From Fidelibacterota bacterium (lineage in GTDB: Bacteria > Fidelibacterota > Marinisomatia > Marinisomatales > UBA1611), in assembly GCA_002708715.1 (NCBI GenBank), contig PAPB01000028.1, positions 58,590 through 122,589 on the forward strand: 64,000 bases of DNA. The letters run 5' to 3'. Numbering within the stretch: the first letter of the stretch is position 1; every line of letters begins with the position of its first letter. The notes under the pieces are model-generated. The model searched no databases. It was not told where the DNA came from and saw nothing but the letters and a program-made list of their open reading frames with translations. The translations under genes and the position numbers were made by a program. Of this stretch, positions 26,300 through 35,256 are shown one piece after another.

Positions 26300-28540
26300 T
26301 TACTCTTCTTCATTAATTGTGTTTGCCTCACCATAGGAGGCCATTTTAAGAATTACCGTGTTATTAGTATTCTGAAGATCTGGAAAATATGGTGGTGGTT
26401 TTAATTTTAAATTCCAGTCATAATTATAATTTTTATCATAACCAACACCTGGAGACACATTATAAGGTCCTGGATAGTTCCTTTTCATATATCCTCTTCT
26501 AAATTGCACAACAGATCCCCAAAGATTAACATATCCTCTTATGTCATCATTACCAGTATAGATCCCATTACCTCCATCTGGTCGGTAATAATTTCTATGG
26601 CCTCCTCTTCCATCAGCAATAATTCCATAACCAAGACCATCGTTCCAGTCATGATACGCCTGTAAAGTGTTTTGCCAATAATGAGAAATAAAGCCACCAT
26701 TCATTGCAAGTATTGCCGCATTAATCTTGATACTAGATCCATACTGACCTCCACGAGCACCATTTGGTCTCGTGTTAGCAATTATAACATTACCGCCCGC
26801 AATCAAACCTAGCACATTATCCGTGCCACCATCTTGAGGATGAATAACCTCTCCATTTCCATATGAATCATTAAATACAACATCATCGATTAGCCAAATA
26901 TTACCCCAGACACGATCAACAATATCATTATCATCATGACGTCTATATTCTGTATAGTCATCCGTGACAATAGTATACTGCCCATCCACGATACCTCGAA
27001 CAAGAACCTGGCCACCCTTTATGTAAATAACCTGAGGAGAATTACCTCTTGCAAAAAAAGTCCTGTTCATGTAAACATATTCACTATTATAAATTTCATC
27101 AGGACAATTAAAAATATCACAAGAAGGTCCACCAGCAACCCAATAATCAAAATCAAAATGCTGTATCCTTCCTGCCTCGCAGAAGGCTACACCATTATCC
27201 AGATGATCATGATAATAGTGGAATGTATTCCACTCAAAATCTTCATCTAGACCTGTAGGAGCGTCTAAATTAGTAACCGTTACAATCTCTCCGGCTGTAA
27301 AACCAAACGCAGGAGGAGGACCATCAGGAGGATTTGCAGTAAACAATCCTCCAGCAGGAATAGAAATTGCAACGTTATCCCCAAATGGTATTGCATTTGC
27401 GACCTCAAAGCCAGACACAACTGTTCCAGAAGCATTCACAATAGATACATCATCACCCGTTTCAAATAAATCAGGGTTTACTGGTACTCCATTCAAATCT
27501 ACACCAGAAACAACGAGCCAAATTGCGTCATATCCGACTCCTGCCTCGAAAGCTCCAGAAATTGCAAATCTAGCAGCATTAAACTCATCCAACGCCAATG
27601 AAGTTTCACCATAACTTACAGGGTCCACCCACGTAAACTCATACTCAGCTGGCGGAGTACCAACTGGAGGTATATTATACCACCACTGAGTTGCCCAATA
27701 CCCACCATCGACAAAATTGATTTCTGTCATAAGCATGGTATCTTTTTTACCAGACCGAAATATTTTATCATCCGCGGTAAACGTTTTAGTAGCGTTCTGC
27801 CTCGCAGTTTCAGCAGAATTATCTGGTGGAAAAATAATTTGATAAACGGTATCTAAAATGGTATTACCATCATCATCCTCAAATATATTATCACTGCATC
27901 CACCCCAGTTAATTGCATTTCCATATTGCTCAATTGCCTCAAAGGTAATATTCACCTCGCCGCTAAATTCTGGACAACCATAATTACTAAAGCTCATTGC
28001 GCCATTTGTATGAACCTTACCTTCTAGTTGATCACCTGAACCAAAATTAACAGTTCCCGTATTACCTGGACCAATAGGCAACTCTTCATGAGTAAAATAC
28101 ATAAACTCCTCAAAACCCTGAGGAACCATCGAAGTAAACACCCTTCTCTCAATGGAAACAGGTGTACCGCTAGTGGTAATATATTCTGCTACACCTGTAG
28201 AGTAGGCTTTGTACTCTTTCCTCGTAGTATTCGGTATTAACTGCGTAGAGCAGGCAATATCTTTGTACATGCCAATTGGTTGATCTTTTTCATCTTTACC
28301 ATACATTACACCATTAGAAAGTAAAAGAGTATCTGAAGTAATATACGGTAAAACAACAATACCCACATCATTTAAACCTGCCTCGGCAGCATAGAGAGCC
28401 TTCCACTCAGTATATCTATATTTTTCCATAGCAGACTGGCTAAATGAATTTTTTAAGTAAGCAACTGTAAATGACATACTTACAAGAGTAAACAATAAGG
28501 CTAATGGGGCTGCGCTTCCTCGGTTAACTAATTTACGCAT
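26300..28540 (-). CDS. Large PilX-like pilus-associated protein
   Basis: About 746 residues. The N-terminus (RGSAAPLALLFTLVSMSFTVAYLKNSF, then EAGLND) resembles the PilX/DUF4900 family: a hydrophobic helix followed by a conserved AEAG signature, but without a classic class III leader. The rest is large for a pilin (PilX is about 150-200 residues) and beta-rich, with a right-handed-helix-like segment (about 460-660) and many aromatic/Gly-Asn turns. The start at 28540 is preferred because it overlaps the upstream stop (ATGCGTAA) as neighbouring genes do; an ATG at 28561 would add seven residues. Likely a tip or minor pilin-complex component comparable in position to PilX/PilY1. Its ligand is unknown. 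Confidence 0.75.
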   Translation of the reverse strand: MRKLVNRGSAAPLALLFTLVSMSFTVAYLKNSFSQSAMEKYRYTEWKALYAAEAGLNDVGIVVLPYITSDTLLLSNGVMYGKDEKDQPIGMYKDIACSTQLIPNTTRKEYKAYSTGVAEYITTSGTPVSIERRVFTSMVPQGFEEFMYFTHEELPIGPGNTGTVNFGSGDQLEGKVHTNGAMSFSNYGCPEFSGEVNITFEAIEQYGNAINWGGCSDNIFEDDDGNTILDTVYQIIFPPDNSAETARQNATKTFTADDKIFRSGKKDTMLMTEINFVDGGYWATQWWYNIPPVGTPPAEYEFTWVDPVSYGETSLALDEFNAARFAISGAFEAGVGYDAIWLVVSGVDLNGVPVNPDLFETGDDVSIVNASGTVVSGFEVANAIPFGDNVAISIPAGGLFTANPPDGPPPAFGFTAGEIVTVTNLDAPTGLDEDFEWNTFHYYHDHLDNGVAFCEAGRIQHFDFDYWVAGGPSCDIFNCPDEIYNSEYVYMNRTFFARGNSPQVIYIKGGQVLVRGIVDGQYTIVTDDYTEYRRHDDNDIVDRVWGNIWLIDDVVFNDSYGNGEVIHPQDGGTDNVLGLIAGGNVIIANTRPNGARGGQYGSSIKINAAILAMNGGFISHYWQNTLQAYHDWNDGLGYGIIADGRGGHRNYYRPDGGNGIYTGNDDIRGYVNLWGSVVQFRRGYMKRNYPGPYNVSPGVGYDKNYNYDWNLKLKPPPYFPDLQNTNNTVILKMASYGEANTINEEE

Positions 28541-29165
28541 TATCGTTACCACCCATAGCATTAGTCATTTTATTTTGGATATAAGGAGTCCCTAAAAAGA
28601 TTTTTCTATAAAAAATATGCTCCTCATTAGTAGCCTGGAGAGTCTCATCCATCACATCTGAATCCATAGCAAGAATTAACGTCAGCTTTATAAAAGAGTT
28701 TTTAAATAATGAGAGTCCTGGACCACCATCAATATCGAATTCTGCAATAAAGTCATCAATATATACCGTTCTAGTATTAGGACCCCTAAAGACTCCCTGA
28801 CTAGGAAAATTAAGTACACCGTTTAAAGGTACATTATTATTGAATTCAATCCCAGTTCTTTGTTGGCATGAGATAGTAAGTTTAGGGGAAATATCAGTAA
28901 AATATTTATAAAGCTTAATCCTTGCAAATCCATTCTGTCCATCTATCTCTACCTTTTGAGCTAAATTTAGCTCCCTAGTGATTTCTCTCATGATATTATT
29001 TCCATACTGGCGTAAATCTTGCCGCACAGTATCAGACTGATAGTGTAACATCACTGCCTGAGCTCCAGTAGTCATCCCTATAGCTATGATACTCACTACT
29101 ACAATCGCAGCCGCAAGCTCTAACATAGTCATCCCTGGAGAAGTCTTTTTAAACAAATTTTTCAC
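28533..29165 (-). CDS. Minor pilin (PilW-like)
   Basis: A 210-residue protein with a class III prepilin leader. Cleavage is expected after Gly11 in KTSPG/MTMLE, giving Met1 and Glu5 of the mature pilin, followed by a long hydrophobic helix (LAAAIVVVSIIAIG). The C-terminal domain is beta-rich. The order pilT, two prepilins, PilX-like protein mirrors minor pilin clusters, so a PilW/PilJ role in priming assembly is likely. It shares one base with the upstream minor-pilin stop. Confidence 0.85.
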   Translation of the reverse strand: MKNLFKKTSPGMTMLELAAAIVVVSIIAIGMTTGAQAVMLHYQSDTVRQDLRQYGNNIMREITRELNLAQKVEIDGQNGFARIKLYKYFTDISPKLTISCQQRTGIEFNNNVPLNGVLNFPSQGVFRGPNTRTVYIDDFIAEFDIDGGPGLSLFKNSFIKLTLILAMDSDVMDETLQATNEEHIFYRKIFLGTPYIQNKMTNAMGGNDNA

Positions 29166-29644
29166 TATAACTCAAAAACCGTCATAATAGTAGAGACTCT
29201 TCTTTCATGAAGTAAATCATTTGCGTACCTGCTTGATGGAGACATAAAACGATCCCCCCATCTCATCCAGCACTCCAGTTCATACCTAGTGAAATCTGTA
29301 GAACCAAAATCATTAAATCCATTTAATCTTCTTAATTTATAATATCTTTTAGCTTTAACAGATTGTTTTTGGTTTAAACCACCAATAAGATATATCTCTT
29401 CACCATCAGGGTCACCAGCACGCTCAGTAGGAGATAGATTACCATCAGCGATTCTTCCTTTCCAATATTCCATATAATTTAAAAGCTCTTCAGTGGCACG
29501 CTCTTTCATTTCTAATGAGTGAAGCTCACTTCTTGCATGCACAACCCCCATCATTAAACCAACACAAGCTATAGAGATAACTACAGTAGCCGTCATTACC
29601 TCAATAAAACCTATTCCAGAAGTTGATTTTTTAAAATTTGTCAT
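29165..29644 (-). CDS. Minor pilin (PilV-like)
   Basis: A 159-residue prepilin. The leader ends at Gly10 in KKSTSG/IGFIE with Glu at +5, followed by the hydrophobic helix VMTATVVISIACVGLMMG. The short globular part has one extra cysteine and aromatic strands (LECWMRWGDRF). It overlaps the pilT stop by 4 bases. Function in pilus priming or tip assembly is inferred from position and size. Confidence 0.85.
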   Translation of the reverse strand: MTNFKKSTSGIGFIEVMTATVVISIACVGLMMGVVHARSELHSLEMKERATEELLNYMEYWKGRIADGNLSPTERAGDPDGEEIYLIGGLNQKQSVKAKRYYKLRRLNGFNDFGSTDFTRYELECWMRWGDRFMSPSSRYANDLLHERRVSTIMTVFEL

Positions 29645-30693
29645 AAAACATTTTGAGCAAATAATTTTGGATTATCAGCAATACCTTTGGCCATTTTTCT
29701 TTCAATCTCACCTTTAGAAACAAGCCTCTGTAAATCCTGATCCAAAGATTGCATTCCATCAACACCACCAGACTGTATAATAGATGGAATCTGATATATC
29801 CGATCTTCACGAATAAGATTTCTTATTGCAGTATTCGCTATCATAACCTCACACGCAGGTGTTCTACCTTTTCCATCCTTAGTCTTTAATAATTTTTGAG
29901 CAATAACCGCTTCCAAACTTTCAGAAAGCATAGACCGTATTTGACCTTTTTGACCAGTAGGAAAAATATCTATAATACGATCTATCGTCTTAACCGCACT
30001 AGAAGTATGCAAAGTAGACAATACAAGGTGCCCCGTTTCCGCTGCAGTGAGAGCAAGAGAAATAGTCTCTAAATCTCGCATCTCGCCAACCAAAATTACA
30101 TCCGGATCTTCTCTCAATGCAGATCTCATCGCATTAGCAAAGCTATGTGTATTCGCACCAAGCTCTCGCTGGTTGATTAAACTCTCTTTAGTCTCATGGT
30201 AATACTCTACAGGATCTTCAATAGTAATGATATGACATTTTCTCTGCGTATTAATATGGTCAACCATCGCAGCAAGCGTAGTGCTCTTACCAGATCCTGT
30301 TGGCCCAGTGAGTAAAACAAGACCACGGTCTATAAGTGCAAGAGACTTTAAAACAGGTGGAATCCCGAGATCATCAAAATCTTTTACAACCTCAGGGATA
30401 GTTCTAAATACCCCCGCCATACCCTTTATCTGATTAAAAAAATTTACACGAAAGCGACCCTTCCCCTGAAGACTAGCCGAAAAATCAATCTCCTTATTTT
30501 TTTCAAAAGTTTGAAGTTGATCCTCATCAAGAATTTGAGGCAAGATTGACTCTATATCCTCCTGCTTTAGAGGGTCCATATTAAGAGGCTGCATCGTGCC
30601 ATTTATTCTCACCATAGGAATCGATCCAACACTAAGGTGCAAGTCCGAAGCACCGCTATCAACAGAATAAGATAATAACTTATTTAAATCCAT
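29641..30693 (-). CDS. pilT: Type IV pilus retraction ATPase PilT
   Basis: A 350-residue retraction motor. It has the N-terminal DLHLSVGSIPMVRING segment, Walker A GPTGSGKSTT (about 128-137), an Asp-box (HIITIEDPVEY), Walker B DPDVILVGEMRD, a His-box (TGHLVLSTLHTSSA) and the PilT-specific AIRNLIREDRIYQI helix. Presence of PilT with PilB means the pilus should both extend and retract, enabling twitching or DNA uptake. It lies 5 bases after pilA. Confidence 0.97.
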   Translation of the reverse strand: MDLNKLLSYSVDSGASDLHLSVGSIPMVRINGTMQPLNMDPLKQEDIESILPQILDEDQLQTFEKNKEIDFSASLQGKGRFRVNFFNQIKGMAGVFRTIPEVVKDFDDLGIPPVLKSLALIDRGLVLLTGPTGSGKSTTLAAMVDHINTQRKCHIITIEDPVEYYHETKESLINQRELGANTHSFANAMRSALREDPDVILVGEMRDLETISLALTAAETGHLVLSTLHTSSAVKTIDRIIDIFPTGQKGQIRSMLSESLEAVIAQKLLKTKDGKGRTPACEVMIANTAIRNLIREDRIYQIPSIIQSGGVDGMQSLDQDLQRLVSKGEIERKMAKGIADNPKLFAQNVL

Positions 30694-30698
30694 ATACC

Positions 30699-31112
30699 TT
30701 ATTCACCTTCAGGTGATCCGTACCCTGTAAACTTACCAAGGTCAGCATCGTATACAACCTGGTGTCCCGCACCTCCTGACATTTCTTCAGTACTTGTAGC
30801 AGTGATTCTACCACCCTGGTCACTTAGCTGAAGATCAAATGACCATTTTAATTTTGTTGATCTACTAACATCAAGCTGCCCCGCTCTTTCTAGCTCGTCA
30901 ATCTCTGAAGGCCAGTCTCCTCGAGTTTGATAATACATTTTAGATGCATTATTAATATTAGACATTACAGTTCGAGCTTCTGAAGCATAAGAACTTTTTA
31001 CATAATCCAAATAAGTAGGTAGAGCTATCACAGCAAGAATAGCGACAATAACAACTACAACCATTATCTCAATCATAGTAAATCCAGACTGAGTCTTCCG
31101 TTTGAGATTCAT
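30699..31112 (-). CDS. pilA: Major type IVa pilin PilA
   Basis: A 137-residue prepilin with leader MNLKRKTQSG and mature start FTMIE (cleavage after Gly10, Glu5 conserved), then the helix IMVVVVIVAILAVIALPTYLDYV. The mature protein of about 127 residues is short and has no cysteine, so the usual disulfide-bounded D-region is absent. The C-terminal part is rich in Gly/Ser/Asp. A strong Shine-Dalgarno AAGGAG at 31123-31128 and a TATAAT at 31151-31156 precede it, fitting high expression and marking it as the first gene of the pilus operon. Confidence 0.93.
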   Translation of the reverse strand: MNLKRKTQSGFTMIEIMVVVVIVAILAVIALPTYLDYVKSSYASEARTVMSNINNASKMYYQTRGDWPSEIDELERAGQLDVSRSTKLKWSFDLQLSDQGGRITATSTEEMSGGAGHQVVYDADLGKFTGYGSPEGE

Positions 31113-31122
31113 ATTAGAATAT

Positions 31123-31128
31123 CTCCTT
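31123..31128 (-). promoter_or_regulatory. Strong ribosome binding site of pilA
   Basis: On the minus strand AAGGAG stands 10 bases before the pilA ATG at 31112. Most genes in this window have weak or no such motif, so this perfect match fits the need for abundant pilin. Confidence 0.7.
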
Positions 31129-31150
31129 ATTTATTAAAAAAACAATTAGT

Positions 31151-31156
31151 ATTATA
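31151..31156 (-). promoter_or_regulatory. Candidate -10 element of the pilA promoter
   Basis: A TATAAT hexamer on the minus strand lies between the upstream terminator and the pilA ribosome site; transcription would start about 30 bases before the ATG. No good -35 TTGACA was found 16-18 bases upstream, so the promoter may need an activator or use different -35 rules. Confidence 0.4.
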
Positions 31157-31190
31157 AAATGCAAAGGTATAAAAGTATTCGTTAAGACAT

Positions 31191-31235
31191 AAAAAAAACG
31201 TAATAAAGTGTGATGTCACTCACATATTTTTACGT
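31191..31235 (-). terminator. Rho-independent terminator after the M6 protease gene
   Basis: On the minus strand an outer stem ACGTAA/TTACGT (6 bp) encloses a weaker AT region and an inner stem TGTGA/TCACA around a 6-base loop. It is followed directly by eight T residues (31198-31191). It begins just after the stop of the M6 protease gene (31237) and lies before pilA, so it separates the protease transcript from the pilus operon. Confidence 0.72.
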
Positions 31236-31236
31236 A

Positions 31237-34200
31237 TTATTTAACAAACAAAACTTTTTTCATATTTCTATAGGATGCACTGGCCAATTGGACAAAGTAA
31301 ACTCCAGTTGATACTATTTTACCATTATCGTCCTTTCCACTCCATTCAACCTGATATTTTCCAGCGCTTAATTTAGAACTATTTAGACTTGTAACAAGGG
31401 AACCATTTACATCAAATACTCTTAGGTACACATCTGAACTTCTCGGGATATCAAAAGTAATAATAGTTTTTGGATTAAAAGGATTTGGATACGGAGAGTA
31501 TAACTCAAATTCTGTTGGCATAAGTAAAGGATCTGTACCTAAGAGCTCAGATATTTGATAAACAACACCATTAAACTCAAGCTCTTCAATATCAAACAGA
31601 TCATCGACACCATCTCTATCAGCTACAATATCCCTAATTTGGTAAGTTGAATCATTAGTATAATCAGGAGGAATAACTATATAATCATCTATATCACCAA
31701 TGTATATCGCCCTGTCAATTCCTCCACCTCCATAAATTGTATCGTCACCCATTAGTCCCTTAAAAGAGTTTGCTCCATTATTTCCATATAAATGATTAAT
31801 ATAATTATTACCATAAATAGAGGCCGATTCTGATCCAGATAAAATCACATTGCGCAGGTATTGAGAACGATTCGAATAGTCCAACATCTCATCTCTATTA
31901 ATCACAAAGAGTGTATTAAAATCAGAAGGTAAAATAGGAGTATATTCCCACGCATCACCAAAAAAACCAGAGATAATGTTAAATAAGGCTGGATCCCCTG
32001 CAAGCATTTCAGTGCGATTAATAAAAGAATATTCATTATCTCCACAATAGCCATTTCCTGATGGATTATGCGCCCACAACCCAAAATAACTTTCAAGACC
32101 CATTGCAAGGTACTCCTCGTCATAATCTTCCTGAGGAAGATCCCAAAGAGGAACATAATAATTATTTTCAATTGCACCGCTCATTGCATTTTCAATAGCA
32201 TTTTGCATTGCAGGCAAAGCAATTTGTATTCCATACCCATGTACAAAATGCAATACTTCTTCATAAGTCGCATCACGACTGGAACTATTCATATACGTAT
32301 CTGTACCCTCAGGAAAAACTTCTGTTGAAAGTAAATCCTGGCCTTTAATACCAAGATCTAATAATTCTATCAAATCTGGGTTCTCGTATTGACTCTCATC
32401 ATTCAAGAGAAACAAAATAGCATTTGTAAATCCAATAGCATTAGCTATCTGTTCTTTATCAGATCCCCAGTCACTATCTGGCACGCTAGTGAGATAAGAA
32501 TCTAAAACTTGTCTAGCATGGAGAACTTGCTCATCAGTAAACATATCTTGAATTAGGAATGGTATAACATCTCCATTTGGCGTTGCAATATGAGTATACC
32601 TCGCTGCTATAGAACTAAATGCAGGATCTACTTCTTCAGGTAAATATACTATGCCATTCTCAGACCCTGATATATCAATAAAAGGTAATACTGGGATAGA
32701 ATTTTGACCGCTAACTGAGAGGCTTATTTGCACTCCTTGCGGGTAGACTTCAGGCGATACTATACTCACACCAGCCGAATAGATCCCTTCTTCTAAATCC
32801 GTTGCAATAACTTGAGCATATATCTGCATAGATTCACCACCTTCTAATGAACCTGAAGCCACACCATTTTCAGATGATAAAGTAAGCCACGGTACAGTTT
32901 CACCTGATACAGTTTTGGCCTCCCAACTAAAATTATTAGATACAAAAGTATCTCCAATTGTAACCAGTTCAGTGCCTTGAGCACCTATGTCATCTTGCCA
33001 TCCAACTGTTGCCTGGTCTATGGCGCCATCCATCTGCCTATAATTACATTTAAATCTACCACTTGGGTACAATACAAATTGAAAATCATAGACACCTGAA
33101 CCCGCCTCACCTGACCACCTGGCAACATCATTAAACCAAATAACAGCACGATCATCATTTACATGATAATATACATTTCCAGATGCCGATGCACTAGCAT
33201 TTTGATTTTCTGGATTCAAATCATCAAAAAAACCAAATATAGCAGGCCTAGGCATTGATGGAGATGGAATAGATCCGTTTTGCCAAACAGTTTCATTTAA
33301 ACTTTCCCAACCTATCCAGCCATTAGCATTTACATTTAAGGACATATAGTTTTCTTCAAAAAACGGAAATTCAAATGGCAATGAGACCACCTCTGATGCA
33401 AAACTATCATTGTTTTGAAACGTTAGAATAGTACCGATATTCTCAAGATCTATCCATTCATAATTCATATCTGGCTCAGCATTAGATGTTGTCCAAAAAT
33501 AACCACCACCATCTGGCCCTCCTTGGGGATTCGTATAAGAGTCAGCACCAGACACGATTGCATTAAAATTTAAGACTGTCCCTATTTCACCAATATTAGA
33601 AACCATTATAGACTGGGTCTCATATCCTCCTGACTCTAGGTTAAATGAAAGTGAATTAGGAGAAATTTGCATCTCTGGTACTCCAAATGACACAGTAAAT
33701 GAAATGGTTTCCTCTGAAGATGTAACATCATACAGATTTAATCCCCCATCACCACCATTACCATTATTGTAAAGAAAAGGCACCGGATCTGTATTGTTAT
33801 TTAGCTCAGTATGCCCATAATCTGAGCTATATGGTGCATTATTTAAATTTCCATTATTATTTAAATCGCCTCCTGGCCTATAAACATAAAACTCATCTGG
33901 CGGACCTTGCGCATTACCATTACCTGCCTCTGGATTAACTCGATAAGCAAGAAGCCCAGATCGTGAACCTTGTGCATTTGAATCATACATCCCTTCTTGC
34001 TTTCTGTACTCAAAAATGAAATACTCTGATTCAGAATATGGAGAAGCGACTTTATACGCCACGCTATCTTCCATACTTAATGGATTAAGAGTGTATGTAC
34101 CGCCCTGGACAATATCTATTGGCTCCACCCAATCAAAATACTTCCATTTCGTAAAAGCACTAGGAAATTGTGGAGGGTTACCATTAGAAGCCATAAGATC

Positions 34201-35223
34201 CCAGCCACCAACAGGCGTAGGTGCGCCTCCCCCACTATAATGATAATAATCGGGAGCTCCAAGTACATGTCCAAATTCATGACACAATACTCCGACATTA
34301 AAATATGAAGAACCTCCAAGCATGAAAAGATAGTCATATACTCTTGCACCATTGATAAAAACCTCTTGAGAATAAAGAGACCATCTATGTGGCCAGAGCA
34401 GATCAGCCCAATCACCAGTACCACCATAAATGACAAAAGAGACAGCATCTACAAATCCATCTGAATCTGCATCTATATCTAGAAGAGGTGAAACACTTGG
34501 AGCAATGGAGTTTATTGCATTTGCAAGCAAACTATGCTCTCTCTGGGTTCTCTCATTATCATTTTGATATCCATCTGGGTTCGCACCCGAATAAGGTTGA
34601 TAATAGCTCCTATTAAATGGATCAACGTAAGCAGTATTATTTGCACCAAATGTACCAGGAAAATGATAAGTATCTACCCATAAGCTATTGTATGAGACTT
34701 CCCAAAAATAATGTCGCAAGGATGGCTCATCCTGATCTGTCTGGAATACAGCGTCATAATATGATCTTGGTTGAGGAAATTCAGGATCATCAGCAAAACG
34801 AATGAATACATTAATCTGCGAAATAGTGCCCGAAGACGGTGCATCTCTATATCCATTTTGTGGATTAGGATGTTGAGCATAAAAGTCTTTCTTTTTTTGA
34901 TATAGCTCAGCACTAATTGCATACCCTGGTTCCAAACCAAGACTAGTTGGGTCTCCTCGTCCAACTTGTAGATTGGTAGGAATTAATCCACCCTTTAAAT
35001 CATTATCTGCATAATAATAATATCCATCTTTCTGATCCATGATTATTGTAAATCCAGAATCATCATGAATCCTTCTTGAGAACTGATCCCCAGTTACAAA
35101 GCATTCAATAACTTGACCATTGGGTTGAGTTAGTGTTAATGGAATATCACTGAACCAAGTCCCAAATATATAAGACTGGATTATTAATAGAACTGTATAA
35201 TATCTTAAGTATGTCATAGACAA
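31237..35223 (-). CDS. Secreted M6 family metalloprotease with RTX-like repeats and T9SS sorting domain
   Basis: A 1328-residue exported protein. Signal peptide (about 1-21), M6 (immune-inhibitor-A-like) domain with the zinc site HEFGHVLGAPD (His315, Glu316, His319, third-ligand candidate Asp325) and the downstream GGWDLMA turn. A beta-sandwich at about 570-755 resembles the one near the end of the dockerin-tailed C25 protease. A domain at about 860-1110 contains EEVLHFVHGYG (about 984-994) and EEYLAMGLESYFG. RTX-like glycine/aspartate repeats (GDDTIYGGGGIDRAIY) follow near 1150-1170, then a T9SS sorting domain (PYPNPFNP, STGVYFVQL). The zinc site is intact, so it should be active outside the cell. 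A terminator follows the gene. Confidence 0.92.
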   Translation of the reverse strand: MSMTYLRYYTVLLIIQSYIFGTWFSDIPLTLTQPNGQVIECFVTGDQFSRRIHDDSGFTIIMDQKDGYYYYADNDLKGGLIPTNLQVGRGDPTSLGLEPGYAISAELYQKKKDFYAQHPNPQNGYRDAPSSGTISQINVFIRFADDPEFPQPRSYYDAVFQTDQDEPSLRHYFWEVSYNSLWVDTYHFPGTFGANNTAYVDPFNRSYYQPYSGANPDGYQNDNERTQREHSLLANAINSIAPSVSPLLDIDADSDGFVDAVSFVIYGGTGDWADLLWPHRWSLYSQEVFINGARVYDYLFMLGGSSYFNVGVLCHEFGHVLGAPDYYHYSGGGAPTPVGGWDLMASNGNPPQFPSAFTKWKYFDWVEPIDIVQGGTYTLNPLSMEDSVAYKVASPYSESEYFIFEYRKQEGMYDSNAQGSRSGLLAYRVNPEAGNGNAQGPPDEFYVYRPGGDLNNNGNLNNAPYSSDYGHTELNNNTDPVPFLYNNGNGGDGGLNLYDVTSSEETISFTVSFGVPEMQISPNSLSFNLESGGYETQSIMVSNIGEIGTVLNFNAIVSGADSYTNPQGGPDGGGYFWTTSNAEPDMNYEWIDLENIGTILTFQNNDSFASEVVSLPFEFPFFEENYMSLNVNANGWIGWESLNETVWQNGSIPSPSMPRPAIFGFFDDLNPENQNASASASGNVYYHVNDDRAVIWFNDVARWSGEAGSGVYDFQFVLYPSGRFKCNYRQMDGAIDQATVGWQDDIGAQGTELVTIGDTFVSNNFSWEAKTVSGETVPWLTLSSENGVASGSLEGGESMQIYAQVIATDLEEGIYSAGVSIVSPEVYPQGVQISLSVSGQNSIPVLPFIDISGSENGIVYLPEEVDPAFSSIAARYTHIATPNGDVIPFLIQDMFTDEQVLHARQVLDSYLTSVPDSDWGSDKEQIANAIGFTNAILFLLNDESQYENPDLIELLDLGIKGQDLLSTEVFPEGTDTYMNSSSRDATYEEVLHFVHGYGIQIALPAMQNAIENAMSGAIENNYYVPLWDLPQEDYDEEYLAMGLESYFGLWAHNPSGNGYCGDNEYSFINRTEMLAGDPALFNIISGFFGDAWEYTPILPSDFNTLFVINRDEMLDYSNRSQYLRNVILSGSESASIYGNNYINHLYGNNGANSFKGLMGDDTIYGGGGIDRAIYIGDIDDYIVIPPDYTNDSTYQIRDIVADRDGVDDLFDIEELEFNGVVYQISELLGTDPLLMPTEFELYSPYPNPFNPKTIITFDIPRSSDVYLRVFDVNGSLVTSLNSSKLSAGKYQVEWSGKDDNGKIVSTGVYFVQLASASYRNMKKVLFVK

Positions 35224-35256
35224 AATTAAAACACTTTACGATATTAATAGGTATGG

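Noticed and set aside
31157..31190. A sigma-54 type promoter before pilA
   Set aside because: A TTTGCA is present but no GG lies at the required distance upstream.
34116..34964. Alternative minus- and plus-strand frames within the M6 protease
   Set aside because: They overlap the zinc-site coding region in other frames and show no protein-like features.
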